DNA from: Acidimicrobiia bacterium
GTDB lineage: Bacteria > Actinomycetota > Acidimicrobiia > IMCC26256 > PALSA-555
DNA: 60,115 nucleotides
NCBI GenBank assembly: GCA_035948415.1
Contig: DASZJD010000084.1
Span: 1 to 60,115 of the forward strand
Direction of reading: 5' to 3'
A model generated the notes under the pieces. The model had not been told where the DNA came from and did not search any database. It saw only the letters and a program-made list of their open reading frames with translations. Position numbers and translations under genes: made by a program. Shown one piece after another: positions 42,552 to 51,846 of this stretch (the first letter of the stretch is position 1; every line of letters starts with the position of its first letter).

Positions 42552-44233
42552 CGTCCGCCGTCGCCGCCGTCGCCGACCGCTACGTGGAGCGCGCCGCCGC
42601 CCTCGACCCGGTGGCAGCGACCCTCGAGGGGCTCCCCGGCCACGACGACGAGCTCACCGACTACTCCCCCGACGGCGTGGCCGAGCGGCTGAACCACGAC
42701 CGCGCCACCCTCACCGAGCTCGGCCGCGCCGCCGCCCACGACGAGGGCGACCGGGTGGCGGCCGAGGTGCTCCGCCGGTTCCTCGAGATCGGGGTCGAGG
42801 TGACCGAGGCCGGCGAGCCGCTGCGGGCGCTCCGGGTCATCGACTGCCCGATCTCGAGCGTCCGCATGGTGTTCGACCTCATGCCCCAGGAGACCGAGGC
42901 GGACTGGGACACCATCACCGCCCGGGCCGCGGCGGTGCCGCAGGCGCTGTCGTCGTTCCAAGACGCGCTCACCGAGGGGGCGCGCGGGGGCCTCCCCGCG
43001 GCCCGCCGTCAGGTCGTGGCCTGCGCCCGGCAGGCCGACACCTGGGGCGGCCAGCTCGACACCGGCCAGCTCCCGTTCTTCCTCTCGCTGCTCGAGCGCT
43101 TCGACGCCACCGGCCTCGACCAGCCCGCCCTCCGCGGCCGCCTCGAGGAGGTGGCCGGCCGCGCGACCGCGGCGTACGCGTCGCTCGGCCGGTACCTGGT
43201 CGAGGAGTACCTGCCGCACGCGACCGAGCGGGACCCGGTCGGCGAGGAGCGGTACGAGCGCATGGCGCGCGCGTTCACGGGCACCGCGCTCGACCTCGCC
43301 GAGACCTACGAGTGGGGCTGGGAGGAGCTCGCCCGCATCGAGGCCGCGATGGCGAGCGTCGGGGACCGGATCCTGCCGGGCGAGTCGATCCCCGCCGTCA
43401 TCGAGCACCTCGAGCACGACCCGACCCGCACCATCGAGGGCGTCGACGTCTTCCGAGCCTGGCTCCAGGACCTGCTCGACCGCACCGTCAGCGAGCTCGA
43501 CGGCGTCCACTTCGACATCCCGGCGCCGGTGCGCCGGGTCGAGGCGATGATCGCGCCGCCCGGCGGCGCGGCGGCGATGTACTACACCGGCCCGTCCGAG
43601 GACTTCAGCCGCCCGGGGCGAACCTGGTACCCGACGCTCGGCCGCACCCGCTTCCCCCTGTGGGGCGAGGTGAGCATCTGCTACCACGAGGGCGTCCCGG
43701 GCCATCACCTCCAGATCGGCACCGTGCGCCACCTCGCCGACCGGCTCACCCGGTTCCAGCGCACGATGGCGGGCAACTCGGGTCACGCCGAGGGCTGGGC
43801 GCTGTACGCGGAGCGGCTGATGGGCGAGCTCGGCTACCTCGACGACCCGGCCTTCGAGCTCGGCATGCTGCGGGCCCAGGCCATGCGGGCGGTGCGGGTG
43901 GTCGTCGACATCGGTCTGCACCTCGAGCGCACGATCCCCGCCCACGAGTCGTACCACCCGGGTGAGCGGTGGACGCCGGACCTGGCCCTCCCGTTCGTCA
44001 TCGAGCGCAGCCACTTCCCGCCCGACTTCATGGCCAGCGAGGTCGACCGCTACCTGGGCCTGCCGGGCCAGGCCATCTCCTACAAGGTCGGCGAGCGGGC
44101 CTGGCTGCGGGCGCGCGACGAGGCGCGCCGCCGCCGCGGCGACGGCTTCGACCTGAAGGCGTTCCACGCCTTCGCGCTCGAGCTGGGGCCGATGGGCCTC
44201 GACCAGCTCGAGGCCGAGCTGGCCCGGTTCTAA
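42548..44233 (+). CDS. DUF885-family metallopeptidase-like protein
   Basis: A 561-residue helical protein of the DUF885 family, related to M32-like zinc peptidases. The putative zinc site is [11 protein letters not shown] (HExxxHH, about residue 382), supported by [15 protein letters not shown] with a downstream Glu. [19 protein letters not shown] is the usual preceding substrate segment. There is no signal peptide, so it is likely cytoplasmic. ATGA overlap with the secreted hydrolase suggests co-translation. Its stop overlaps that of the convergent oligoendopeptidase by four bases. Confidence 0.9.
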   Translation: MTSAVAAVADRYVERAAALDPVAATLEGLPGHDDELTDYSPDGVAERLNHDRATLTELGRAAAHDEGDRVAAEVLRRFLEIGVEVTEAGEPLRALRVIDCPISSVRMVFDLMPQETEADWDTITARAAAVPQALSSFQDALTEGARGGLPAARRQVVACARQADTWGGQLDTGQLPFFLSLLERFDATGLDQPALRGRLEEVAGRATAAYASLGRYLVEEYLPHATERDPVGEERYERMARAFTGTALDLAETYEWGWEELARIEAAMASVGDRILPGESIPAVIEHLEHDPTRTIEGVDVFRAWLQDLLDRTVSELDGVHFDIPAPVRRVEAMIAPPGGAAAMYYTGPSEDFSRPGRTWYPTLGRTRFPLWGEVSICYHEGVPGHHLQIGTVRHLADRLTRFQRTMAGNSGHAEGWALYAERLMGELGYLDDPAFELGMLRAQAMRAVRVVVDIGLHLERTIPAHESYHPGERWTPDLALPFVIERSHFPPDFMASEVDRYLGLPGQAISYKVGERAWLRARDEARRRRGDGFDLKAFHAFALELGPMGLDQLEAELARF

Positions 44234-46032
44234 GCCGGCAGGCGGCCGGCGGCCGCGGCGGCCTGCTCCGCGGCGACGAGCTGCTCCTCGACGATGGCCA
44301 GCCCACCGTCCCAGAAGCCGGGGTCGGCCAGGTCCACGCCGACGATGCGGCCGAGCGCCTCCGGGGTCTCGGAGCCGCCGCGCGAGAGCAGCTCGAGGTA
44401 GGCGGGCACGAACGCCGCCCCCTGCCGCTCGTACTGGCGGTACACCGAGAGCGCGAGCAGCTGCCCGTACGCGTAGGCGTACACGTAGCCGGGGGTGCCG
44501 ATGAAGTGCGGGATGTACGACCACCAGCACCGGTACCCGGGCGTGAGCTCGACCGCCGATCCGAGCATGTCGGCCTGGGTCTCGATCCAGCACGCCCCGA
44601 ACCGGTCGACGCTCAGCTCCCCGCGCTCGCGGCGCTCGGTGTGCACGCGGTCCTCGAACCGGTTCATCGCGATCTGGCGGAACACGGTCGCGATCTGGCC
44701 CTCGAGGCTCTCGGCCAGCAGCGCCAGGCGGGCGTCGGGGTCCGTCGTCTCCGCCAGCAGCCGCCCGAAGGTGACGGTCTCCCCGAACACCGACGCCGTC
44801 TCCGCCAGCGTGAGCGGCGTCGACTGGTGGAACACGCCCTGACCACGGGCCAGGTAGGCGTGGGCGCCGTGCCCGAGCTCGTGGGCCAGCGTGAGGACGT
44901 CGCGTCGGCGACCGGTCCAGTTCAGCAGCACGTACGGGTGCGCCGACGGCACCGTGTACGCGCAGAATGCCCCCGGCCGCTTCCCGGGCCGGACCGGCGC
45001 GTCGATCCACTGCTCGTCGAAGAACCGGCGCACGACGTCGGCGAGGTCGGGCGAGAAGGACGCGTACGCGTCGAGCACCAGCTCGGTCGCGCCGCGCCAC
45101 CCCAGCTCGGCGTCCTCGGCCGCGATCGAGGCCATCCGGTCGTAGTCGGCGATCCGGTCCACGCCCAGGAGGCGAGCCTTCAGCGCGTACCAGCGTTGGG
45201 GGATGTCGTAGCGCCGCACCACCGCGTCGACGAGCGCCTGCACCGACTCGTCGCTCGCCTCGTTGTCGAGGTTGCGGCTCGCGAGCCAGTCCGGGTAGTG
45301 GCGGATGCGGTCGTCGCTGGACTTGTCGGCGAGCAGCGTGTTGAAGATGAAGGCCCGGGTGCGGAGACCGGGCTCGAGCGCCTCGCTCACCGCCTCGGCC
45401 GCGGCCCGGCGGACCTCCCGGTCGGGGGCCTGCAGCCGTGACAGGGCGGGCTCGAGGGCGGCGGGGCCGTCGTCGAGCTCGACGGTCAGGGCCGCGGTCA
45501 GCTCGCTGAAGAGGCGGGACCAGGCGCTGCGCCCGGTCACCGCCTTGTCGGCCAGGATCCGCTCCTCGGGCTCGGTCCGGAGGTGCGGCCGGTAGCGACG
45601 GACCGAGAGCAGGTGGTGCCGGCAGAACGCGAGCGCGGGGTCGTCGATGATCGCGGCCACGTGCTCGTCGGCGAGCGCCGCCCACTCGAGCTCGACGAAG
45701 AGCAGCTCGTTCGAGATCGCCGTCGCGCGCTCCTCCACCGTGGCCAGCAGCGCGCCGCGAGCCGGATCGCTCGTGTCGACAGCGAAGCGCAGCGCCGCGT
45801 ACGAGCCCGCCCGTCCGATCAGCTCGGTGATCGTCGCCAGCTCGTGCATGAGGGCGGCGGTGCCCGCCGGGTCGAGGTCGGCCACGCGGCCGCGGTAGCC
45901 GCCGAGGTCGGCGGCGCGCCGCTCGGCGTCGTCGAGGAGCGCGGCGGCGCCGGCCTCGCCCCGCCCGTCGACGAGCGGCTCGAGGTCCCACGCGACGTCG
46001 GCGCCCGTCCGGTCCACGTCGGTCGCGGTCAC
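44230..46032 (-). CDS. pepF: Oligoendopeptidase F-type M3 metallopeptidase
   Basis: A 600-residue zinc peptidase cleaving short peptides in the cytoplasm. The zinc motif is LAHELGHGAHAYLA (HExxH), followed by FGETVTFGRLLAE with the third ligand Glu. FIGTPGYVYAYAYGQLLALSVY is the C-terminal substrate-binding block of PepF. The N-terminal helical lobe opens DVAWDLEPLVDG. GTG at 46032 lies 11 bases behind the HelD-like stop, so it ends a four-gene run with the SDR, histidine phosphatase and HelD genes. Confidence 0.92.
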   Translation of the reverse strand: MTATDVDRTGADVAWDLEPLVDGRGEAGAAALLDDAERRAADLGGYRGRVADLDPAGTAALMHELATITELIGRAGSYAALRFAVDTSDPARGALLATVEERATAISNELLFVELEWAALADEHVAAIIDDPALAFCRHHLLSVRRYRPHLRTEPEERILADKAVTGRSAWSRLFSELTAALTVELDDGPAALEPALSRLQAPDREVRRAAAEAVSEALEPGLRTRAFIFNTLLADKSSDDRIRHYPDWLASRNLDNEASDESVQALVDAVVRRYDIPQRWYALKARLLGVDRIADYDRMASIAAEDAELGWRGATELVLDAYASFSPDLADVVRRFFDEQWIDAPVRPGKRPGAFCAYTVPSAHPYVLLNWTGRRRDVLTLAHELGHGAHAYLARGQGVFHQSTPLTLAETASVFGETVTFGRLLAETTDPDARLALLAESLEGQIATVFRQIAMNRFEDRVHTERRERGELSVDRFGACWIETQADMLGSAVELTPGYRCWWSYIPHFIGTPGYVYAYAYGQLLALSVYRQYERQGAAFVPAYLELLSRGGSETPEALGRIVGVDLADPGFWDGGLAIVEEQLVAAEQAAAAAGRLPA

Positions 46033-46043
46033 GGCGGCCGATC

Positions 46044-48317
46044 CTACGACGCCGCGATCGGAGCGGCGGCGAGCGCGGCGGCCGCGAGCGGCTCTGGGAG
46101 CGGGTCCGCGTGCACGACGGCGAGGGTCCGGGTGGCGCGCGTCAGCGCGACGTACAGCAGCCGGAGCCCGGGCGGGTCGGTCGGGACGAGCTGGGCCGGC
46201 TCGCCGACGACGACGTGGTCGAACTCGAGGCCCTTGGCGTCGCCGGCGCGCAGCACCGCGACAGGGGCGTCGAGCGCGTCGACGGTCCCTGAGCGTGCGC
46301 CCACGTCGGCGAGCTCCTCGACGAGTTCGCGATGCCGCGAGGCCGGGGCGATGACCGCGACGGTCCCGCCCGCGGCCACGCCGCGACGGGCCTCCTCGGC
46401 GAGGGCCGCGACGAGACTCCCGGCGTCGACGCCCACGAACCGCGGCTGGGCGCCGGTCCGGCGGACCGATTGGGTCGGCTCGGCTCCCGCCTCGGTCGCG
46501 GCGAGCACCTGGTGGGCGACCCGCATGATCTCCGCCGGGGTCCGGTAGTTCACCGACAGCGTGACGACGCGGGGCTCGATCCGGCCCGGGAGGAGCCGGA
46601 GCACCTCCGACCAGTCCCGCAGCGCGCCGGGCCGGCTGGCCTGCCCGAAGTCGCCGACGACCGTCATCGATCCGGTCGGGCAGCGTCGGGCGAGCATGCG
46701 CCACTGCATGGCCGACACGTCCTGGGCTTCGTCGACGAGGACGTGACCGAAGGTGCGGGGCTCGTCGGCCGCCTCGGCGGCGCCGTGACCGTCGCCGCGG
46801 TAGCGGCGGGCGAGCTCGGCCGGCGTCACGAACCCGCCCACGCCGAGCTCGGCCACCACCGCGGCCGCGGCGTCGTCGCCGCGCGGCCGACCCCGCCGGC
46901 GCCGCGGTCGCGCCGCTTCGGGGGGCCCGAGCCGAGCGTCGGCCTCGTCGATGAGCGCCAGGTCGGCCTCGGTCCACGGGACGTCGCGCGGCCTCGCCGA
47001 CCGCTCGCGGGCGAGCTGCGCCTGCTCGTGGCGGGACAGGACGCCGTCGGCGGCCGACCGGATGAGGGCGGGGAACGAGAACAGGTCGTGGACGAGCTCG
47101 CCGCCCGTGAGCACCGGCCACATGCGCTCGAGGGCGCGACGGACCTCTGGGAGGCGACGAAGCCGGGCGTCGAGCTCACGGTCCCAGTCGGCGTCGTCGG
47201 GGGCGGCGGCGCCGAGGGCGCGCCGATACTGGTCACGCAGGTGCTCGACCACGGCGCGCACGACGCCCGGCCGCTTCGCGTTGTGGGTGCCGCGTCGCCG
47301 CCGCGCCCGCTCGATGATCCGCGTCGACGCGGCCGCGGTCAGCCGCAGCACGGTGCCGTCCACCATCAGGACGAGGTCGCGAGGCAGCGGGTGCTCCCGG
47401 TCCCGGAGGGCACGGTCGACGACGCGGATCATGCGCGGGTCGCCCTTCAGGCGAGCCGTGTCCGCGTCCTCGTCGCCGACCGCGCGGTAGGAGGGCTTCA
47501 GGCCGGCGAGCGTCGACAGCTGGACGTCGTTCTCGCCGAGCGACGGGAGCACCTGGTCGATGTAGCGCAGGAAGATCGAGTTGGGTCCGACGATCAGCAC
47601 CCCCTGGGCCGCGAGGCGGCGGCGGTGCGTGTAGAGGAGGTACGCGGCCCGGTGCAACGCGACCGCGGTCTTGCCCGTCCCCGGGCCGCCGGCCACGACG
47701 AGCACCCCGCGGTCGGGGGCGCGGATCGCCTCGTCCTGCTCGGCCTGGATGGTGGCGACGATGTCGCCCATCCGGCCGGTTCGAGCCCGGTCCAGCGCGG
47801 CCAGCAGCGCCGCCTCGCCGAGGACCGTCAGCCCCGAGGACTCGGCCTCGTCGCGGTCGAAGACCTCGTCGTCGATCGCGACGAGCTCCCGGCCGTCGCC
47901 GGGGCGGGTGAGGAAGTGGCGCCGGCGGACGACGTGCATGCGATCGCCGGCGGTGGCCCGGTAGAAGGGCTCGGCCACCGGGGCCCGCCAGTCCACGACC
48001 AGGGGCGCCTGGTCCTCGTCGGTGACGGCGACCCGCCCCACGTAGAAGGTTCGAACGGCCGCGGACGGCGGCTCGGGCTCGAGGTCGAGGCGCCCGAAGC
48101 AGAGCGGCGCGGCGCCGATGTCGAGGGCGGCGAGCCGGCGTCGCGTCAGCTCCTCGGCCGCGTCCCGTTCGAGGCGCGCCTGGTGGGTGCCGCCGGCGCC
48201 GACCTCCGAGTAGCCGTCGGCGACGCGCCGGGCCGCGTCGCGCATGGCGTCGAGTCGGTCGTAGGCGCGGTCGACGTAGCGCTGCTCGGCCGCAAGCTCT
48301 GGGTGCGCAGCGGACAA
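46044..48317 (-). CDS. helD: HelD-like UvrD-family ATPase
   Basis: A 757-residue superfamily 1 motor of the HelD type, which frees stalled RNA polymerase. The N-terminal coiled coil EQRYVDRAYDRLDAMRDAARR is the arm that enters the secondary channel. The 1A domain has VVAGGPGTGKTAVALHRAAYL, then LIVGPNSIFLRYIDQVLPSLGE, a HelD hallmark. Walker B is HVLVDEAQDVSAMQWRML, and the C-terminal part has LSVNYRTP and LLYVALTRATR. TTG at 48317 is the only in-frame start after a TGA and has AAGGTGAG upstream. In some actinobacteria HelD relatives also give rifamycin tolerance; that is not shown here. Confidence 0.9.
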   Translation of the reverse strand: MSAAHPELAAEQRYVDRAYDRLDAMRDAARRVADGYSEVGAGGTHQARLERDAAEELTRRRLAALDIGAAPLCFGRLDLEPEPPSAAVRTFYVGRVAVTDEDQAPLVVDWRAPVAEPFYRATAGDRMHVVRRRHFLTRPGDGRELVAIDDEVFDRDEAESSGLTVLGEAALLAALDRARTGRMGDIVATIQAEQDEAIRAPDRGVLVVAGGPGTGKTAVALHRAAYLLYTHRRRLAAQGVLIVGPNSIFLRYIDQVLPSLGENDVQLSTLAGLKPSYRAVGDEDADTARLKGDPRMIRVVDRALRDREHPLPRDLVLMVDGTVLRLTAAASTRIIERARRRRGTHNAKRPGVVRAVVEHLRDQYRRALGAAAPDDADWDRELDARLRRLPEVRRALERMWPVLTGGELVHDLFSFPALIRSAADGVLSRHEQAQLARERSARPRDVPWTEADLALIDEADARLGPPEAARPRRRRGRPRGDDAAAAVVAELGVGGFVTPAELARRYRGDGHGAAEAADEPRTFGHVLVDEAQDVSAMQWRMLARRCPTGSMTVVGDFGQASRPGALRDWSEVLRLLPGRIEPRVVTLSVNYRTPAEIMRVAHQVLAATEAGAEPTQSVRRTGAQPRFVGVDAGSLVAALAEEARRGVAAGGTVAVIAPASRHRELVEELADVGARSGTVDALDAPVAVLRAGDAKGLEFDHVVVGEPAQLVPTDPPGLRLLYVALTRATRTLAVVHADPLPEPLAAAALAAAPIAAS

Positions 48318-48380
48318 CGGGGCGCGTGCTCACCTTCAATCGGCGACGGGGGGACCGACCAGAATAGGTCGGCCCGGCGC

Positions 48381-49022
48381 CTATTCGGACGGCGTGCCCC
48401 GCCCCGGGTCCACGCCTGGGCCCTCGCCGGTCAGGAGCGAGACGCGCGCCCCCAGCCGGAGCCGCTCCCCGTCACCCTCGAGCCAGACGCCGCCGAGGTT
48501 GGGGACCGGCCACGGGGCCGCGCCGAGCCCGCTGACGACGGCGCGGATGAGACCGCCGTGGGACACCACGACCACCGGCGCGTCTGCGGCAGCCGCCGCG
48601 GCGGCGCCGAGCGCGGGCCACGCCCGTGCGCGCACCGCCTCGTCGTCCTCCCAATCCTCGGGGCGGCGGCCGTCGGCCAGCCACCCCGGGTAGCTCCGCT
48701 CGATCTCGTCCTGGGTCAGCCCGGTCCAGGCTCCGACGTGACGCTCCCGCAGCCGCGCGTCCACCCGCACCGCCGCCCCGTCGGGCGTCAGCAGCTCGGC
48801 CGTGCGGCGGGCCCGGGCCAGGTCGGAGGCCCAGACCGTGGTCGCCGGGTCCAGCGTCGCGGCGGCGGACCGGGCTTGCGCCGCGCCCAGCTCGCTGAGC
48901 GCGGGGTCGGCTTGGCCCTGCCAGCGGCGCTCGGCGTTCCACGTCGACTGGCCGTGCCGGAGGAGCAGGACTCGGGTCGACCCTCGAGGGCCGGACCTCA
49001 CGCCCGCACCGCCGGCGCCCAC
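48381..49022 (-). CDS. Histidine phosphatase (phosphoglycerate-mutase-like)
   Basis: A 213-residue phosphatase. The catalytic motif is VLLLRHGQSTWNAERRWQGQ (phospho-His in RHG), the acid lies in LRERHVGAWTGLTQDEIE, and the second His in VVVSHGGLIRAVVSGL. The length and LRERHVGAW match broad-specificity or GpgP-like phosphatases of actinobacteria; the substrate cannot be fixed. GTG at 49022 follows the SDR by 19 bases. An inverted repeat GAATAGG/CCTATTC (48362-48386) spans its stop codon and may be a weak terminator or the promoter of the HelD-like gene. Confidence 0.88.
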   Translation of the reverse strand: MGAGGAGVRSGPRGSTRVLLLRHGQSTWNAERRWQGQADPALSELGAAQARSAAATLDPATTVWASDLARARRTAELLTPDGAAVRVDARLRERHVGAWTGLTQDEIERSYPGWLADGRRPEDWEDDEAVRARAWPALGAAAAAAADAPVVVVSHGGLIRAVVSGLGAAPWPVPNLGGVWLEGDGERLRLGARVSLLTGEGPGVDPGRGTPSE

Positions 49023-49041
49023 GGGCCGGGCGGGTCCCCGG

Positions 49042-49857
49042 CTACGGCCGCCGGGGCCGGTTCGTCCACCCGCCCTCCTCGGTGCGGAACCAGCCGCCGG
49101 CGGCGTAGGTGCCGCCGTCGGCGTGGACGGTGGTGCCGGTCACGAAGCCGGCCAGGTCCGACGCCAGGAAGAGCGCCACGCCGGCCAGGTCGGCCGGCGT
49201 CCCGAAACGCCCGATCGGCACCCACTGCGGGATTCGGGACTCGTCCCCGGGCTGGAGCCACCGGGAGTACGGGACCTGGAGCGTCTCGGTGACGTCGGGC
49301 GCGATGGCGTTGACCCGGATCCCGTGCTGCGCGTACTCGAGGGCGAGGCTCTTCGTCAGCGCCGTGACCCCGGCCTTGAACGCCGCGTAGACCGCCCGGG
49401 TCGGGATGCCCCGGAAGGCCTCGATCGTCGAGACGTTCACGATCGCCCCCGATCCGCGCTCGACCATGTTCGGGAGCACGGCTCGGGTCAGGAGCAGCAC
49501 GTGCTCGAGGTTCACCCGATACAGGTCGAGCCACTCGTCCCGCGTCGATTCGTGGAAGGGCTTGCGGGCCCCCCCGTAGTGGCCGACGTTGTTCACGAGG
49601 ATGTCGACGCCGCCCCGATCGTCGAGGGTCGCCGCCAGCACCCGGTCCACCTCGGCCTCGTCGCGTACGTCGGCCACCACCCCCGACGCGACGCCGCCGG
49701 CGGCGCGGATGGCGGTCACCGTCTCGTGGGCCCGGCTCGCGTCGAGCTCGGCCACGGTGACGGCCGCGCCCTCGGCCGCGTACCGCTCGGCGATGCCGCG
49801 CCCGATCCCCCCGCCCCCGCCCGTGACGATCGCGGTCTTGCCCTCGAGGAGCCCCAT
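49042..49857 (-). CDS. SDR oxidoreductase
   Basis: A 271-residue classical short-chain dehydrogenase. The NAD(P) motif is TGGGGGIGRGIAERYAAEGA, the structural motif NNVGHYGG replaces NNAG, and the active site is NVSTIEAFRGIPTRAVYAAF then K. ADGGTYAAGGWFRTEEGGW is at the C-terminus. Asp in VAELDAS after strand 2 favours NAD over NADP. It is divergent from the second selenoprotein gene and leads the operon with phosphatase, HelD and oligopeptidase. Substrate unknown. Confidence 0.88.
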   Translation of the reverse strand: MGLLEGKTAIVTGGGGGIGRGIAERYAAEGAAVTVAELDASRAHETVTAIRAAGGVASGVVADVRDEAEVDRVLAATLDDRGGVDILVNNVGHYGGARKPFHESTRDEWLDLYRVNLEHVLLLTRAVLPNMVERGSGAIVNVSTIEAFRGIPTRAVYAAFKAGVTALTKSLALEYAQHGIRVNAIAPDVTETLQVPYSRWLQPGDESRIPQWVPIGRFGTPADLAGVALFLASDLAGFVTGTTVHADGGTYAAGGWFRTEEGGWTNRPRRP

Positions 49858-49879
49858 GCGGCGAGCCTATGGCCCCGGG

Positions 49880-49885
49880 TAGGTT
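49880..49885 (+). promoter_or_regulatory. -10 like box for the leaderless redoxin selenoprotein transcript
   Basis: TAGGTT ends 6 bases before the ATG at 49892, with no room for a ribosome site, so the mRNA probably begins at the start codon. Inferred from position. Confidence 0.42.
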
Positions 49886-49891
49886 CCTCCC

Positions 49892-50932
49892 ATGAGTGAT
49901 CGCGCCACCATCGTCGACGACGACCACGCCGTCACCGTTCGTGCCACCGCCCGCGACGGCACGCTCCTCGTCCCCGCCGAGGACGTCGCGCGCGCCACCG
50001 GCTGGGCACTGAAGCCAGAGGGGTTGTGCCGCGACGACGTCTGCGTCCCCGTCCCCGACCACGCCGCGCTCGTCGTCGACGGGTCGATCGACGTGCGTGG
50101 CCTCGCGGCCGCGCTGCGGCGGCCCGTCGCGGTCGAGCCCGACGCCAGCCTGGCCGTGCTGGGCGAGGCCACGAGGACGGTCAGCACCCGCCTCGCCGCG
50201 CTCGAAGCCCCGCCGTTCACGCTCCCCGACCTCGACGGGCGTCCGGTCTCCCTCGACGACTTCGCCGGCCGGAAGCGCCTGCTGATCGCGTGGGCGTCGT
50301 GGTGAGGGTGCCGCTGGGACCTGCCCGTGTGGCAGGCGCTGCACGAGGAGCTGGCCGCGACCGGGCTCGTGATGCTGGCCGTGGCCCTGGACGAGGACCC
50401 CGACGCCGTGCGCCAATGGGCGCGCGACGAGTCCCCCGTCCCGCTCACCTATCCGGTCTTGGTCGACCGCGACCATGTCGTCGCTGAGCGGTACGGGATC
50501 CTGAACATCCCGACCACGGTGTGGATCGACGAGCGGGGCCGCATCGCTCGGCCACCGGCGATCGCGCCCGCCGACGACCGGTTCCGAGACTTCACCCAGA
50601 TCGACTCGGGGGTGCACCACGCCGACCTCCGTCGATGGGTGCTCGAGGACGTCGCGCCGCTGAGCGACGCCGAGGTCAACGAGCGGCAGCTGCTCCCGGA
50701 CGACGACGTGCAGCAGGCTCGGGTCGAGCGACGCCTCGCCGTGCACCTGCTGCGGAGGGGTGAGCGCGCGGCGGCGGAGCGGCACCTGGCCACGGCGATG
50801 GCCCTGGCGCCCGCCGACTGGACCATCCACCGCGGCTCGATGCCGCTGCGCGGCGAGGACCCCTTCGGGCAGGCTTTCTTCGACTTCTACCAGCAGTGGG
50901 AGGCGGCCGGGCGGCCGGGCTACGGGCCGTGA
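49892..50932 (+). CDS. Redoxin (TlpA-like) selenoprotein, in-frame UGA read as selenocysteine
   Basis: Reading through TGA at 50303-50305 gives one 346-residue protein. Residues 1-100 form an N-terminal domain (ending [15 protein letters not shown]). A thioredoxin-fold redoxin follows: [20 protein letters not shown], then LLIAWASW-U138[17 protein letters not shown], [18 protein letters not shown], and the cis-Pro loop [16 protein letters not shown]. The UGA sits exactly where TlpA proteins have their first redox Cys, and the resolving Cys is at 140 (U-x-C, not C-x-x-C). A ~110-residue C-terminal helical region follows. The stop overlaps the GTG of the SMP-30 gene. Without recoding this appears as two genes, 49892-50305 and 50327-50932. 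No signal peptide is seen, so it is probably cytoplasmic. Confidence 0.87.
50303..50334 (+). promoter_or_regulatory. Candidate SECIS hairpin after the redoxin UGA
   Basis: After TGA the RNA can pair TGCC (50309-50312) with GGCA (50331-50334) and, inside, GGG (50316-50318) with CCC (50324-50326) around an ACCTG loop. The position just 3' of the UGA fits a bacterial SECIS element. The fold is by eye and internal loops are unpaired. Confidence 0.45.
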
Positions 50933-51804
50933 ACGCCGAGGTCGTCGCGACCGGCATCCGGTTCCCCGAGGGCCCGGCCTGGTGCCCCGACCCGGCCGGC
51001 GGCGCCGGCACCCTCGTGGTCACGAGCGTCGCCGACGGCACGCTCGAGCGCGTCGACGTCACGGACGGACGGGTCGAGCGCATCGCGAGCCTGGGCGGCG
51101 GCGCCAACGCGGCCGCGGCCTGCCGCGACGGCGGCTTCCTCGTCACCCAGAACGGCGGGATCGACTTCGCCAGCACCCACCTCTACGAGGACCCGCCGCC
51201 GTTCCGCCCGGTGACCCCCGGGATCCAGCGCGTCGCCCCCGACGGCACCGTCACCTACCTCCTCGACGACGGGTTCCGAGCGCCGAACGACCTCGTGGTC
51301 GCCGACGACGACACCGTCTGGTTCACCGACCCGCCGCCGTACCCGCCTCCGACGGATCCGGTCGGGCGGGTGCACACCATTCGACGTGACGGGACGAGCG
51401 CGGTGGTCGCCACCGGCTTCCTGTACTGCAACGGGATCGCGCTCGAGCCGGACGGCACGACCGTGGTGGTCGAGGCCCGGGGTCTGCTGCGCCTGACGCC
51501 CGATGGGGGCCGGGAGTGGATCGTCGAGCGGCTGGCGGGCGGCGATGGCGACGGGCTCTGCGTCGACGAGGAGGGGCGCTTCTACGTCGCCAACACCGCC
51601 GCGCACGGGGTGCGAGTGCTCGAGCCGGACGGGACCGACGTGGAGTTCCTCGGCATCCCGGGCACAGGCGTGACCACCAACTGCTGCTTCGGCGGCGCCG
51701 ATCGGCGCACCCTCTTCGCCACCGACGGTCTGCCCGGCCACGTCGTCGCCTGGGAGGGCCTGCCGACGCCCGGCCTGCCGGTGCGGCCCTGGTCCGGCCC
51801 CTGA
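50929..51804 (+). CDS. SMP-30/gluconolactonase-family protein
   Basis: A 291-residue six-bladed propeller, likely a lactonase or related hydrolase. The metal-binding Glu is in [13 protein letters not shown], the Asn in [20 protein letters not shown], and the Asp in [16 protein letters not shown]; these positions match SMP-30 and gluconolactonase. GTG at 50929 overlaps the selenoprotein stop, so the two are translated together, and the redoxin may act on this enzyme or in the same pathway. No signal peptide is seen. Confidence 0.9.
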   Translation: MNAEVVATGIRFPEGPAWCPDPAGGAGTLVVTSVADGTLERVDVTDGRVERIASLGGGANAAAACRDGGFLVTQNGGIDFASTHLYEDPPPFRPVTPGIQRVAPDGTVTYLLDDGFRAPNDLVVADDDTVWFTDPPPYPPPTDPVGRVHTIRRDGTSAVVATGFLYCNGIALEPDGTTVVVEARGLLRLTPDGGREWIVERLAGGDGDGLCVDEEGRFYVANTAAHGVRVLEPDGTDVEFLGIPGTGVTTNCCFGGADRRTLFATDGLPGHVVAWEGLPTPGLPVRPWSGP

Positions 51805-51839
51805 TACGTTCGACCCGGCGAGCCGAAGTACCGAGGAGG
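51805..51839 (+). promoter_or_regulatory. Promoter box and ribosome site before the alcohol dehydrogenase
   Basis: TACGTT (51805-51810) starts right after the SMP-30 stop codon, and GAGGAGG (51833-51839) lies 7 bases before the ATG at 51847. The dehydrogenase can therefore be transcribed on its own and, unlike several neighbours, has a leader. Confidence 0.4.
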
Positions 51840-51846
51840 CACGCGC

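Noticed and set aside
38025-44233. Very long open frames antisense to fumC, the SDR, CocE-like and DUF885 genes (over 1,400 codons)
   Set aside because: High GC removes stop codons from other frames; these translations are Arg/Pro/Gly-rich with no domains and lie opposite well-recognised genes.
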